Of a DNA stretch of 64,000 bases, positions 10,023-20,716 are shown one piece after another. A program made the translations under genes and the position numbers. Origin of the DNA: Martensiomyces pterosporus (lineage: Eukaryota > Kickxellomycota > Kickxellomycetes > Kickxellales > Kickxellaceae); NCBI GenBank assembly GCA_025201845.1, contig MU603932.1:235481-299480 (forward strand). Reading direction: 5' to 3'. Under the pieces are notes generated by a model that was not told where the DNA came from, made no database searches, and saw only the letters and a program-made list of their open reading frames with translations. How positions within the stretch are numbered: the first letter of the stretch is position 1; the number at the start of each line of letters is the position of its first letter.

Positions 10023-10172
10023 TCGACATGCACAAAAGACACACCAGCTCTTCTGTGCTCATGGAGTCACTTGCCCTTGCTGTGCATTCGACAAGACACT
10101 TTGCATTTGGCACAGGAGAGGCATATGCCCAAAGTGCAAATGATTTGTAAGCGTGGATCTGCGCACAGAGAG

Positions 10173-10197
10173 GTGTGTGTGTGTGTGTGTGTGTGTG
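10173..10197. repeat. (GT)n microsatellite
   Basis: About 25 bp of uninterrupted GT dinucleotides in the intergenic region between the sugar transporter and the fatty-acid hydroxylase gene. The surrounding 10.02-10.76 kb shows no convincing gene on either strand. Confidence 0.97.
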
Positions 10198-10762
10198 GGT
10201 ACATGTGCATGACGAGTAGAAGCACATCTGGCCATATGCTTAGAAACTCATCCCCGTGGCAGAAAAATGTAGGCAGTGATCGCATTAGACATGTAGCACA
10301 GGCCCCTTGTCGGATTTGCACCCAGGTATGTGTCAGCTGGCAACGTAGCCAAGGGCGACGAAGCGCAGGAGAATCACACAAACGTTGTGCATATTTTTGT
10401 GGAAAATAGAAAACTGCTACGTATTTGATAGAAAGGCGGGTTGAAGCAGCACATTGTGAGGTCGCTTCAAGGCGCCCTCACTACGTGGTGGCAAGATAAA
10501 CTGAAACAGGAAGGCTGTACGCAGCCAGAGTTAGAGCCTTGCTCACCCCACATGGTTCCCCCGGCTGTTTGCACCAGCTCTAATCTCGTAGCAAGGCGAC
10601 AGCTTGCGGCCGCATTGGGAAAAAGAAGTGCAGATTCAAAGCAACAAATAAAAACGAGTAGAAAGAAGCTAGAACGGATAGAGAAATTAGCATAGGATAT
10701 AGACCCACAGCTGCTACAAAAATGTACTGAATGGGGCAGGGGTGTATGCGGATCGGAACAGA

Positions 10763-11794
10763 TCAGTACTCTGGGCTGGCAAAGTTGGTGCCAAAGATGT
10801 TATCCCAAAAGTCGCTAGTGATCCCAAAGCCGGCCTTGAAATCCTTGTAGTGGTGGCGCAGGTGGTAGGACTTGAGGTAGCTCAAGCGCTCGTTCTGAGT
10901 GGTTCCGTGGTGCAGCCAGTAGTGGCATTCGTCGTAGAAGACGTAGCCTGTGATGATGCCAGAGGCGATGGCGTGCAGCATGCCAGGCGAGAAGATACAC
11001 GACAGGATGCCCAGGATGTTAAGTGCAAGGAAGGTCGACAGGGCAGGGGGCATGACCAGGCGCAGTTGGTCCATTGGGAGGAAGTGGTGAACGCCGTGAA
11101 GCAAAAAGTGTGCCACCTGAGCAGTTGTGCCATCAGGGATGTTTTCGTCGTAGTGGAAGACGAAGCGGTGGATGCTGTACTCCATGAGCGTCCACGAGAG
11201 AAGCCCAAACACAAAGCCGACGGCCATGACATTAGGCGGCTCGTATCTGAGGCCCAAAGAGAAAATAGCGCACATGATCGGGCCCCAGTACATGGGAACC
11301 ACCCACCAGGGCGTCCGCGTGAACTTCTCCAAGAAGGGATTCTCAAAGAACACTGCTGGTCTGGGCAAGTGGCGAGGGCGGTGGATTTCCTTGATATAGA
11401 ATTCCTTGGTAAAGTTCGAGTTCCACATTTGCATAAACAGCGGCTTGTGGATGTCCAGGAAATCGTCATCCTCGATGCAGTCCATCTCGTCCTTGCCACT
11501 CTCCGGCGCCGGGTGCTCCTTGCGGTCCTCGGCCATCACCTCGCCAATATAGAAATCCTTGAGGACGCGGTACGCCTGGATGGCGTGCACATGGATGTCG
11601 CCATCGCGCATCGCCTCTGTGATGTCCTGGCCAGCAAACTGGATCAGAATATCCGCGCCTCCAGGGTGATCTGTGTAGAACGTCGTCAGGTCAAACACCT
11701 GGTTGCCGCGAATCACCCAGAGCGACTTTTCGCTGTCATGCTTGGCAACCTCGGCACGTGAGTACTCTCTCTGCTTCGCTTCTTTTGAAACCAT
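10763..11794 (-). CDS. SCS7: Sphingolipid fatty acid 2-hydroxylase (Scs7/FA2H), b5-hydroxylase fusion
   Basis: The 343-residue single-exon protein starts with a cytochrome b5 domain; haem ligand His lies in TDHPGGADIL. An integral-membrane fatty-acid hydroxylase domain follows. Di-iron histidine clusters are visible as SIHRFVFH, HGVHHFLP, HYWLHH and YHLRHHYKD. Scs7 adds the 2-hydroxyl to the very-long-chain acyl group of ceramide in the ER. The C-terminus FGITSDFWDNIFGT is typical. The length is slightly below yeast Scs7 (384), with loss at the extreme N-terminus. It is divergent from DNA2. Confidence 0.95.
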   Translation of the reverse strand: MVSKEAKQREYSRAEVAKHDSEKSLWVIRGNQVFDLTTFYTDHPGGADILIQFAGQDITEAMRDGDIHVHAIQAYRVLKDFYIGEVMAEDRKEHPAPESGKDEMDCIEDDDFLDIHKPLFMQMWNSNFTKEFYIKEIHRPRHLPRPAVFFENPFLEKFTRTPWWVVPMYWGPIMCAIFSLGLRYEPPNVMAVGFVFGLLSWTLMEYSIHRFVFHYDENIPDGTTAQVAHFLLHGVHHFLPMDQLRLVMPPALSTFLALNILGILSCIFSPGMLHAIASGIITGYVFYDECHYWLHHGTTQNERLSYLKSYHLRHHYKDFKAGFGITSDFWDNIFGTNFASPEY

Positions 11795-13172
11795 CGCTGT
11801 GCTGTGCTCTGCTGCTGTTTTGTCTCCTGTGCCCTTTCACTCCTGGAAATGTAGCAAATGCAGCAGCCGCTGTCGGTGGTGATGGCTGTGTATTGCGCCT
11901 AGGCTGTAAATGCTCAAATCAGCTCGACAGCCGCAGAAATAATAGCTGTTGGCAATGTGCTGGAGAGTTCCCGGGTCTCCGTGCTGTTGGTGTATAAAGG
12001 GAGCACTGAAAAGTAGCAAAGCAAAATAGTAAACTGTGTTTGTTATCAGAAGTAGCAAAGAAGAGAAAGAAAAGAGGCGAGCAAGAAATGCCAGGGCAGG
12101 CTGCTCGGATATGCCGGGCTGTGCTCTTGCCAGAAGAGGGTGGTGGTCGAGAGCGTCTCGGGAATAATAAAAAGGCACTCTAAGCAAGCGTGTTCCTGGC
12201 CAATAATGTGGGCGAGCGGAGATGTGCAGCTAGAGTGGAAAAATAAGGAACAGCTGGTTGAGCTGTGCTCCCTGCCTGTGTAATGTTGGGAGACGCGGGA
12301 CGGCGTGAAAAGCCAAACCTGCCTGCCTCTCTGCGTGAGCATGCACAGAGAAGTGCACAACCAAGTGGTGTGAGCAGCTCGTTTGAGCGCGCAGATTCAG
12401 TGCCTGTGCCAGCACTCTCTCCCAAGAGCCCTGGTGCTTCGGCCTCCAGTGTTTGGATTTGCAAAATGTGGCATCGCCGTTTGCACGCACCTCCTGTTTC
12501 GCTTGGCTTCATGCGCATTGTCTCAGTCCAGCACGCTGGCTGGGTGCGGGTCGAGTGTCTCTGCTGCCCGCACCCAAACAATGCGGGGCGGCACATCTCG
12601 ATGCTGTCCGCCTCCACACCGCAAGAAACGACGCGTCCGAAATGCCACATCGAGACGCGCCTGAACCAAGCGGATCGCTAGTGCGGACCTGCCTGTCTTG
12701 GTGTAGCGAATATCGCGGAACATGGTCCAGGCCAGCACCAGTCTTGTGCGACTGCTGCTTTCGAGCTTTGTGCGGTCCAAAGCACGTGAATGAGCCGGCT
12801 CGATCCACCAGGAGCCATTTCGCTTGATCGCTCACATGCGTTCAGGCACCCTCGTTTGCGCAGCACTGCTTTTGCTGCTGTTGCCTTGCTTGCCTGGGCT
12901 CCCAGCTTGCCTGGCTGGGCCACCCCTGTTCGACTTTGTGCAGTTCTGCGCTGTATAGACTTTTTATTTTTACTTTATTTTTACTTTATTTTTCGGCATT
13001 TCCAGCAGCCTAATACACACCTGCAAGACAACAGAAAGGCACGTCGGAATGTCATTTGCCCCAAGACAGCTGCTGAGCTACCACTTGGGAGGCGGCACAC
13101 CCAAATTCCAGCACTACTAACTGCCCAAACACAGCTGCTATCTTGCTGTGCTTTTCCTTTGTATGTAGGCAG
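11795..13172. other. Long divergent intergenic region SCS7/DNA2
   Basis: These 1.38 kb hold no frame with family features. There is a T-rich run of repeated ATTTTTACTTT units at about 12960-12995. An ACGCGT hexamer at 12631-12636 matches the MluI cell-cycle box, which would suit DNA2, but the same hexamer also occurs inside coding sequence. The sequence ending TTTGTATGTAGGCAG just before the DNA2 ATG could be the acceptor of a 5'-UTR intron. Confidence 0.4.
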
Positions 13173-16100
13173 ATGGCTCAGAGCACGAAGGGCCAGGGCA
13201 CACGCGAGGACCGCGGGCTCAAGCGACGCACCAGTGGTAGCCAGGGCGAACTTTGCGATGAACGCACAGCAAAGGCTCTTGCTGTAAGATCACCAGTGAG
13301 ACACCACAGCGCCGCCTCGGCTTTGGGTGCGCGCTCGAACCAGGCCAAGGACTCTGCTGAGTGCTTTGCCAAGGACGACGTCATCTTGTGGCAGTCCATG
13401 TCTCCCAGCGGCACTTTGAAGCACGTCATTCGGCAGCGAACCTCGCAATCTCCAGAGGACGTAGCCGAAGACAGCACCACTGGGCTGACGCGTGGGATCG
13501 TTCAGCAAATTATCGACATGAGGAACACGAAGAACTCAACAACAACAACAGCAGCAGAGACAACAGCAGCAACAGCAGCAACAGCAGCAACAGCAGCAAC
13601 AGCAGCATATGGCGCCACTAGTAAGAAGAGCGCCGGAGACAACAGTAGCAAAGATGCAGCGGCGCACAAATCAAACGCATGCGAACTCGTGAGCGAAACA
13701 GAGGCGCCTTTCTCTTTAGAATCGAGCTTGGGAAGCCCTCTTGATCTTACACCACTCGCTCAGAGAAAAGCAAGAGCCATTCTGCGTCCGTTAGCCATAT
13801 CAAAGAGCGAGAAAGTCTTTGACAAGCGAGAGCTGCTCTCTAGTTTGTTGCTGGCAGACCCAGGCGAGTCCGAGTTTGCTGTCAGCGAACCAGTGTCGCG
13901 TACATCTACCCAGCCAACATGCTCTGCTTCACAGAACACACAGCCAGACAAATCCAGCCAAAGCCCACGTGTTCCTCAGCCTTGCGGCGACACTGCATCC
14001 GCAAAGAACACCACACAACAGGATAAAGACCACAGCTGCGCTGCTCGTGATTCACACCTCCCTGTGAGCCCCGTCACGGCTGCTGACAAGGCTGCTGACA
14101 AGGCTGCCATGTCCAACCCACCCAGCGACATGGACAGTGACTTTGGTGATGCTGATATGGCCGATCTGCTGGACGACCTTGATCAGATTGACGGGATAGA
14201 GGAGCTGCTGCTGCAGTGCGATGACGATGGCGTCGATGGCAACGACAAGGCCAACACCATGCACAATCAACAAGCCGCACCCAGTCTGCAGACAGGCGGC
14301 ACTGAGTACCCGCTGAAGAACCACGAAAAGTGCCTCACTCTACACGTTTCTGAAGGGCGATACACGAGCACCCAAATGTATGCATCGCCTGAAGCCACTG
14401 GGATGCGCCCTCAAAAGATTGTGCGTGTATACTCAGAGACTGCTGGCAAGGAGCGCATTGTGCTTTTACGCGATGAGTGGTATTCGACTCGTGTTGCTAT
14501 CGGCGACTATTTGAACATTGTTGGAGCCATTCCTGAATCTGCTGGGTCCAGCGAGGTCATAATCAGCTCGCAAACGACACATCTGCTGCCAATTCTCCAT
14601 CCTGACGTGCTCGTTTCATGTACGCATCTCTCGGACTCGTTCTCCTGCATCCGTCGAGCGGTGCTAAAGGACCGCATTCGAGAGATCAGCGACGGCAGCC
14701 CCCCAAACACCGTGATGCTGGTCGGCACTCTGCTGCACGACCTGTTCCAGAGCTGTGCGCTTAAGAACAAGTGGGATGACACGACCATTTCTGAAACGAT
14801 AAAGTCATTGATTGCAGACAACCTGGAGCGTCTTTGGGAGTGCCAAATGGACGAGGCGTCGGTGTTTCAGCAAATAACAGAGTGCGTGCCTATCTACCAG
14901 GAGTGGGCAAAAAACTACATGCACGGAGTTTCTGCGCTGGGATCCCGGCACTCTACACATCGCGGCAGCCCGCTTTCTGACAAGGAATCCACAGTGGCAG
15001 TGTCCAGCATCCTCAACATCGAAGAGAACGTGTGGTCGCCAAAGTTTGGGTTAAAGGGTAAGGTTGACCTGACTGTCCTTTCGAGATATAGCACACTCGG
15101 CGCGCTCGTTGAGCCATTTGAACTAAAGACAGGCCGCAACACAAAGAGCATCTCGCACCGTGCGCAGCTCATTCTATACACGCTGCTACTTTCCGAGAGA
15201 TACAACATCGATATTAGCTCTGGGATGCTGTACTATCCTCGTACATGCGAGATGATCCGTGTTTTGCGGCTGGACGATGAGCTACGCGCGCTTATTGCTG
15301 CACGCAACGAAATGACCACGTACCTGGTCCACGCGACACAGGTTGCTCGTCCGCTGCCAGCGCCCATTGGCAATGAGTTTGTATGCAGGCGATGTGCCTA
15401 TGAGCCAACGTGCTTTATCGCCCATCGAGCGCTTGAGAATGGCGATGCAGCGAGTGCACGGATGCCCAAGGATGCGTGGGATGCCCAGGTCGCCCACCTA
15501 ACCAGCAGCCATCTCGAGTTTCTGCGAACATGGATGGGTCTTTTAGACAGCGAGGAGTCGGATATGCTGCGATACAGGTCGGAGCTCTGGAATATGAAGT
15601 CCGAGTACCGCGAGTCGCAGACTGGCCGCTGCTTGTCAAACATGTCGCTCGAGGTAGAGAGCACCGAGGACACGGGTGTTTTGGGGTCGTACAGCAGGTA
15701 CAAGCAATCTTTCGTCCCTGCCACGCTGGACCCCCACCGATCGTTGCTGGACAGCCAGCTATCTGTCGGAGACCCTGTGGTCGTCTCGTCAGAAAGCGGG
15801 CAGTACGCGTTTGTGGTCGGCTACGTGTTTTCTCTAGAGTACAGCCGCATCGTTTTAGCGCTGGACAGACCAGTGCGTGGAATCCCCAAGCACCTGCCTG
15901 GATTTGACCAGAGATCTAACCAGGACTTTGAGTCCATTTTGGAGATTCGGCAACGCAATGCTGCTCGTCTCGAGGAGGAAACCATCGTGCACCCGGCTGT
16001 CCCGAAGAGTGCCTCCAAGGACACGTTCCGTATCGACAAGGACGAGCTGAACACCGCGATGAGCCGGATTCGGGCCAACATTATGCGTCTGTTTGTTGCC

Positions 16101-17762
16101 AGCACTGGAGACTCAAGGCGCTGCAGGCTGATAGTCGATCTGCAGCAGCCGTCGTTCTCGCCGCTGAGCGAAGAGGAAGAAGAGAAGATCCAAGCTGTTC
16201 AATCTGCCAGAAGGCTGAACGCTGGCCAGGCATCGGTGCTTCGCAAGGTTCTATCTGCAAACGACTACGCCTTGGTGATGGGCATGCCAGGAACAGGCAA
16301 AACGACCACGATTGCCGAGCTGGTCGACATGCTCGTGGGTCAAGGGAAATCGGTTCTGCTCGCTTCATATACGCATGTCGCGGTGGACAACATCCTTTTG
16401 AAGCTTGAGGAGCGTGGGATCCCGATGGTCCGGCTCGGCAACCGAAACAAAGTGCACCCGCGCATCGTTCAGTACCTACCTTCAGAGGCGAGTTTGGCGT
16501 CGGTTCAGCAGCTGGACAGGTATTTCCGCAAGACGCCTGTTGTGGCTACCACCTGTCTTGGTGTCAGCCATCCGGTGTTTTCTCTGCGCACCTTTGACTA
16601 CTGCATAGTTGATGAAGCATCGCAAATCACCTTGCCAGTGTGCTTGGGTCCGCTGCTCGTGTCGAACACATTTGTGCTGGTTGGCGACCACCACCAGCTC
16701 CCGCCTCTTGTGCGTAACACATCTGCTCGAGATGCTGGTCTTGGTGCCTCTCTGTTCAAGCGCCTTTGCGAAGCGCACCCGTCGGCTGTGGTTCGCCTGG
16801 AGTACCAATACCGGATGAACGCTGACATCCAGAAGTTGGCCAACAACATGATCTACGACGGGCACTTGCGGTGCGGCACGCTCAAGGTCGCAAACAAAAA
16901 GATAAAGTACAGGGAGAGTCCCAAGACTGCAATCGACAAGTGGCCATTTGCGCAGCAAAAGCCAAGTGGCCAGTTTGAAATGCCATGGGTGGTATCCGCC
17001 CTGGATCCCAAGCGTGGCGCTGTATTCATCGATACAGATAGAATTCCCGGTCGGGAGAGCCGTATTGACGGATACGACCTTGTGCAGAACGACACGGAGA
17101 TTAGGGTTATAAAGATATTGACTAGCGTCCTCCAAGCGTGTGGCGTTGAAGGCCGACAGGTTGGAATTCTCTCGCCTTACCGCATCCAGCTCAAGCAGCT
17201 TGAAATCGAGTATGGAATCAGGCTTGCCACCGGCGACAGATCCTTGGCTGCACAAGCGGGGTTGCCCTCAACAGCAGCAGCGGCTGCAGAGACGCCGATA
17301 GCAAGCAGCGCAGATGGCGATAAGGATGAAGGCGGCTCAGCAAATGCAGCGCATGCTGACACCCAGTGCTACACTGGAATCGAGATGCACACTATCGACC
17401 GCTACCAGGGCCGAGACGCAGATGTTGTGATTATATCTTGGGTTCGAAGCAATGCTGGGCAGGCGATTGGGGACTTGCTACGCGACTGGCACCGTATCAA
17501 CGTGGCAATAACGCGAGCGCGCTACAAGCTTATCATGGTCGGCTCAAAGTCCACGCTGCTGCGCTCTCCGCTGTTGGCTGGGATGCTCAAATCCATTGCA
17601 GAAGATGGTGGGCTCATCGAGATACCAGCAAACTCTCTGCTGCCAGTCACAACTGCCTGCTCACGTTCCTTTGCACGAAATAGCAGCAGCAGCAGCAAGA
17701 CGGCCGCCGGTAATGCCCTACTCAACGGCAGGCCGGTTACTAGCAACATCATAGCAGAATAA
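13173..17762 (+). CDS. DNA2: DNA replication ATP-dependent helicase/nuclease Dna2
   Basis: The single exon encodes 1,529 residues. The N-terminal 400 residues are disordered and hold a Thr/Ala tract from a CAG/CAA repeat. The RecB-like nuclease region includes VMLVGTLLHDLFQSC and FELKTGRN. The Fe-S cysteines are C483 (VSCTHL) and C738, C741 and C747 (CRRCAYEPTC). The SF1B helicase has Walker A GMPGTGKT at 1037-1044, DEAS at 1147, VGDHHQLPP, YQYRMN, DRYQGRDADVVI and NVAITRARYKL. Dna2 removes long flaps of Okazaki fragments and resects DNA ends. The ATG at 13173 is preferred because the ten codons before it look like intron or UTR sequence. Confidence 0.95.
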   Translation: MAQSTKGQGTREDRGLKRRTSGSQGELCDERTAKALAVRSPVRHHSAASALGARSNQAKDSAECFAKDDVILWQSMSPSGTLKHVIRQRTSQSPEDVAEDSTTGLTRGIVQQIIDMRNTKNSTTTTAAETTAATAATAATAATAAYGATSKKSAGDNSSKDAAAHKSNACELVSETEAPFSLESSLGSPLDLTPLAQRKARAILRPLAISKSEKVFDKRELLSSLLLADPGESEFAVSEPVSRTSTQPTCSASQNTQPDKSSQSPRVPQPCGDTASAKNTTQQDKDHSCAARDSHLPVSPVTAADKAADKAAMSNPPSDMDSDFGDADMADLLDDLDQIDGIEELLLQCDDDGVDGNDKANTMHNQQAAPSLQTGGTEYPLKNHEKCLTLHVSEGRYTSTQMYASPEATGMRPQKIVRVYSETAGKERIVLLRDEWYSTRVAIGDYLNIVGAIPESAGSSEVIISSQTTHLLPILHPDVLVSCTHLSDSFSCIRRAVLKDRIREISDGSPPNTVMLVGTLLHDLFQSCALKNKWDDTTISETIKSLIADNLERLWECQMDEASVFQQITECVPIYQEWAKNYMHGVSALGSRHSTHRGSPLSDKESTVAVSSILNIEENVWSPKFGLKGKVDLTVLSRYSTLGALVEPFELKTGRNTKSISHRAQLILYTLLLSERYNIDISSGMLYYPRTCEMIRVLRLDDELRALIAARNEMTTYLVHATQVARPLPAPIGNEFVCRRCAYEPTCFIAHRALENGDAASARMPKDAWDAQVAHLTSSHLEFLRTWMGLLDSEESDMLRYRSELWNMKSEYRESQTGRCLSNMSLEVESTEDTGVLGSYSRYKQSFVPATLDPHRSLLDSQLSVGDPVVVSSESGQYAFVVGYVFSLEYSRIVLALDRPVRGIPKHLPGFDQRSNQDFESILEIRQRNAARLEEETIVHPAVPKSASKDTFRIDKDELNTAMSRIRANIMRLFVASTGDSRRCRLIVDLQQPSFSPLSEEEEEKIQAVQSARRLNAGQASVLRKVLSANDYALVMGMPGTGKTTTIAELVDMLVGQGKSVLLASYTHVAVDNILLKLEERGIPMVRLGNRNKVHPRIVQYLPSEASLASVQQLDRYFRKTPVVATTCLGVSHPVFSLRTFDYCIVDEASQITLPVCLGPLLVSNTFVLVGDHHQLPPLVRNTSARDAGLGASLFKRLCEAHPSAVVRLEYQYRMNADIQKLANNMIYDGHLRCGTLKVANKKIKYRESPKTAIDKWPFAQQKPSGQFEMPWVVSALDPKRGAVFIDTDRIPGRESRIDGYDLVQNDTEIRVIKILTSVLQACGVEGRQVGILSPYRIQLKQLEIEYGIRLATGDRSLAAQAGLPSTAAAAAETPIASSADGDKDEGGSANAAHADTQCYTGIEMHTIDRYQGRDADVVIISWVRSNAGQAIGDLLRDWHRINVAITRARYKLIMVGSKSTLLRSPLLAGMLKSIAEDGGLIEIPANSLLPVTTACSRSFARNSSSSSKTAAGNALLNGRPVTSNIIAE
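13538..13607 (+). repeat. CAA/CAG-type repeat in DNA2
   Basis: Runs of aac/aca followed by about five copies of the 9-bp unit acagcagca encode Thr-Ala-Ala triplets in the disordered N-terminus of Dna2. The repeat keeps the frame. Confidence 0.9.
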
Positions 17763-17834
17763 TCCTGCTGCTGTGGGTGCCAACGAGAATGTAGTGTTTA
17801 GCATAGCATTTAATAATAGCGGAGCACCAGTGGC

Positions 17835-19856
17835 TCAAATGAAAAGATACCTTGGCTTGGCCTTCCACCTGAGCAGCGCATATGCGAACAGGTACAGCCC
17901 AGCAGCCAGAGCAAGGTTGATGACGATGCACTCCCAAATGGGCTGCTTGCCGAGGCTGTATGCCTTGATAACCTCTTCGCCCGTGCGGTAGCACGTACCC
18001 GCACCAGGGGGGCAGCTGAAGGTCAGTCCCCCGAACTCGTTCTGCACCAGCGCCGAATAGCCGTAGTACATCATGCACACATACTTGATCCAGCGGAGCA
18101 CGGGTGTGACGCTGCTAGCGTTCGCCATGTTGCCAGCAAACAGCATCAGCATAGCCAGAGTGAGCGGCGTGATGATGTGGGCAATCTCCATCGAGTCGAC
18201 AAGGACCGCCATGGCAAACGCAAAGCCCAGAGAAGCAAGGAGGATGGTAACCAGAATAGCGAACCCGATGAAGAACTTGCCAGCATCGACCTGGAACTTT
18301 GTCAAAAAGTAGATGCCCAGATACATGATGAAGTAGGGCACAAACACCAGCGGGATGACGCTTAGCGAGCGAGCGACGAAATAGCTTGACATCCTGTAGG
18401 AGCCCCCTGAGCGCTCGCGCAAAAGGACTGCGCGTCCAGACATGATGAGCGTCATAATAGGGATGGTCACCGGAAACACCGACAGCAGAACCATCGCGAA
18501 CAGCGCGCCGATGCGGTTCTGAATCGACTCTGGCGAGTGGCCCAGCTTGAAGAAGACGAAGCCGATCAGCAGCATGGGGACAATGCACTGTGCAACGAAG
18601 CCGCCAACCAGGGCCCTGTTTCGCATCTGAAGAACCCACTCGCGCTTGAACAGAATCCACATCTCCCTCAACCACTTGTTCATTGGCGGTGGCTCGAGCT
18701 GGACCAGCATCGCCTGCTCTCCTGAAATGTCGACCTGGGCTTTGTCCGCGCCTTGTTCTAAGTAGACCCTGTCGATGCTCTTCAGCGCCAGAGCACTGCC
18801 GTTCTCTGTTGGTGCCTCGGCGATGGCGCCGTTTGCTGGTGTGTGGCATGCAGTTTGCCCTGTGCTGGGCAGCTGCTTCGATGCATGTGCGAGAGCGCCT
18901 CCACGCTCTCTATAGTCGGCAAAAGACTGCACTAGCTTCTGCACGCGCTCCTCGCTTTCCTTGATTGTCGTGTCAGAGGTGAAGTCGATAGTCATCAGGT
19001 CGATGTAGAAGTTGGCGGGGTTGGCGTTGGTCTGCGGGTGCCCGAGCTGCTCAAAGTAAGGCACTGCATCCTTTGCGGGGCCCATGTAGACAAGCTTGCC
19101 CTGTGAGAGAAGGATAAGCTTGTCGAACTTGGCCACCATCTCGGCGCTGGGCTGGTGGATGGTCATGATTGTGCCCAGGTTGCGCTGGCGCGACATCTCT
19201 TTCGTCAGCGTAACAACCATCTCTGCCGATGAAGAGTCCAGACCCGACGACGGCTCATCGAGCATGAGGATTGCAGGGTCAGTGACGAGCTCGGTGCCAA
19301 TGCTGGCACGCTTGCGCTCGCCTCCCGACACGCCTCGGTGGAAATAGCCGCCGATGCTAGTGTCCTTGACATGGGTGAGACGAAGCTGGCGCAGGATCTC
19401 GGTGACGCGCTGCCTCTTGTCATCCTCAGTATACTTTGTGTCTGGGAGACGCAGCTGAGCCGAAGCCAGGAGCGTCTCCTCGACAGTGAGAGCAGGGTGC
19501 AGCATGTCGTCCTGCTCGACGAAGGCCAGAAGACGCTTGAAGGAGTGTGAGTCGCGCTTGTTGCCCCCAAACTTGATGTCGCCATACAGGCGACCGCCTT
19601 GGACCCTTCCAGACAGGATGTTGAGCAGCGTAGTCTTGCCGGCGCCGCTGGAGCCCATGATGGCGACCAGCTCGCCAGGGTATATGCTGCCGCTAATGTC
19701 GTGCAGGATGCGGCGGGTGCCGCCATCCTTGGTCTTGACGTCGTAGTTGAGATGGTCCCAAGTGAGGATAGGCAGCCTCGTGCTGGATATGGGCGACTCG
19801 GCGCTCTTCTCCTCGCTGGAGACAAGTGATGTGTTCGAGGAGGCGTCAAAAGACAT
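17835..19856 (-). CDS. ABCG (white-type) half-transporter
   Basis: The 673-residue protein has one N-terminal nucleotide-binding domain and a C-terminal six-helix membrane domain. Motifs are Walker A GSSGAGKT (68-75), signature VSGGERKR, Walker B ILMLDEPSSGLD and the H-loop TIHQPS. The membrane part includes GGFVAQCIVPMLLIGFVFF and the cysteine-bearing last loop GGLTFSCPPGAGTCYRTG. One NBD plus one TMD means it must dimerise. Relatives export sterols, lipids or pigments precursors; the substrate is unknown here. It is larger than animal white but matches fungal Adp1-independent half-transporters. A TATA box lies about 140 bp upstream. Confidence 0.92.
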   Translation of the reverse strand: MSFDASSNTSLVSSEEKSAESPISSTRLPILTWDHLNYDVKTKDGGTRRILHDISGSIYPGELVAIMGSSGAGKTTLLNILSGRVQGGRLYGDIKFGGNKRDSHSFKRLLAFVEQDDMLHPALTVEETLLASAQLRLPDTKYTEDDKRQRVTEILRQLRLTHVKDTSIGGYFHRGVSGGERKRASIGTELVTDPAILMLDEPSSGLDSSSAEMVVTLTKEMSRQRNLGTIMTIHQPSAEMVAKFDKLILLSQGKLVYMGPAKDAVPYFEQLGHPQTNANPANFYIDLMTIDFTSDTTIKESEERVQKLVQSFADYRERGGALAHASKQLPSTGQTACHTPANGAIAEAPTENGSALALKSIDRVYLEQGADKAQVDISGEQAMLVQLEPPPMNKWLREMWILFKREWVLQMRNRALVGGFVAQCIVPMLLIGFVFFKLGHSPESIQNRIGALFAMVLLSVFPVTIPIMTLIMSGRAVLLRERSGGSYRMSSYFVARSLSVIPLVFVPYFIMYLGIYFLTKFQVDAGKFFIGFAILVTILLASLGFAFAMAVLVDSMEIAHIITPLTLAMLMLFAGNMANASSVTPVLRWIKYVCMMYYGYSALVQNEFGGLTFSCPPGAGTCYRTGEEVIKAYSLGKQPIWECIVINLALAAGLYLFAYALLRWKAKPRYLFI

Positions 19857-20716
19857 GGCTGTTTGCTGTGTTTTGGTGGCTGGGTGCTGTGCTAAATTGC
19901 GCTGCGGCGTTCCTGCTCAAGGAGGAGTGTATATTGCAAAGACTGTAAGGCGCTGGTGCTGGTATGAATGGTCTGAGGCTGCGCTAATGGCTCGGGCTTT
20001 ATATATGCGCTCCCGTTTGCGGCAAGTCATCTTGCTCACCCAACACCAAACCCCCCGCCATCCGCATTTGCTCAGCTAAACGTGGGGGTGAAGGTGTGTT
20101 GATAGCGGCATCGGATACTGCAGATACTATTACAAATACAAATGCCCCCTCACAAGTGTCTGTCTGCGCGGTTTAAAGCCAAAACAAGCCATCTGATAGA
20201 TTACATGACCGGGGATTTTGAGTGCTCAGCTCTGCTCGGCAAGCCAGGAGCTGGAAATCCCACCTGTGAGATTGCAAAGTGCACAAAAGCGGAATGCACC
20301 GTGCTGCGGTTGTGAGGGCGCCTTTGCCAAGTCATATTAGGAAACCGTGTATTTGTCAGAATCGCATAAAAGGAGGCACGGAGATTTTGGCTTCGGCTTG
20401 TTAAGTGGAGGTGTGTGGTTTGCGCACACTTGGGCGAGACTTTCGAGAATTCGCTGCCAAGCTGATGTGCGGGAATTGCGCCCAAGACACGGCAGAAAAA
20501 TCCACATGCAGGTAGCTCGTGCAGTGCCTGAAGTGGGCAAGCACGGCAATTGCGGAGCCGCTTCATATTTCGGAAAGGAGTGAGTGGAAACAAGTACAAA
20601 TGGAGTTTAAAAAGGAGATACCAGCTGAGTCAGCAAGCGACAAAAATGGCTAGCCGCGGTTAGGGTCTGTGAAGAAGGGGAGAGCGAAAGGGGTGTGCCC
20701 ACGCCGTGCAGCTAGT
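19857..20716. other. Intergenic region between the ABCG gene and UBC6
   Basis: These 860 bp contain the ABCG promoter and the UBC6 3' flank. A perfect 11-bp palindrome GCTGAGTCAGC is at 20624-20634, with a TGAGTCA bZIP (AP-1/Gcn4-type) core. No gene was recognised. Confidence 0.45.
19997..20005 (-). promoter_or_regulatory. TATA box of the ABCG gene
   Basis: Minus-strand TATATAAAG lies 141 bp upstream of the ATG at 19856. It is a strong match to the consensus; its function is inferred. Confidence 0.5.

Noticed and set aside
12180..12830. Several 80-156 codon frames on both strands between SCS7 and DNA2
   Set aside because: Overlapping frames of similar length on both strands, rich in Cys, Arg, His and Pro, with no domain; typical of GC-rich intergenic DNA.
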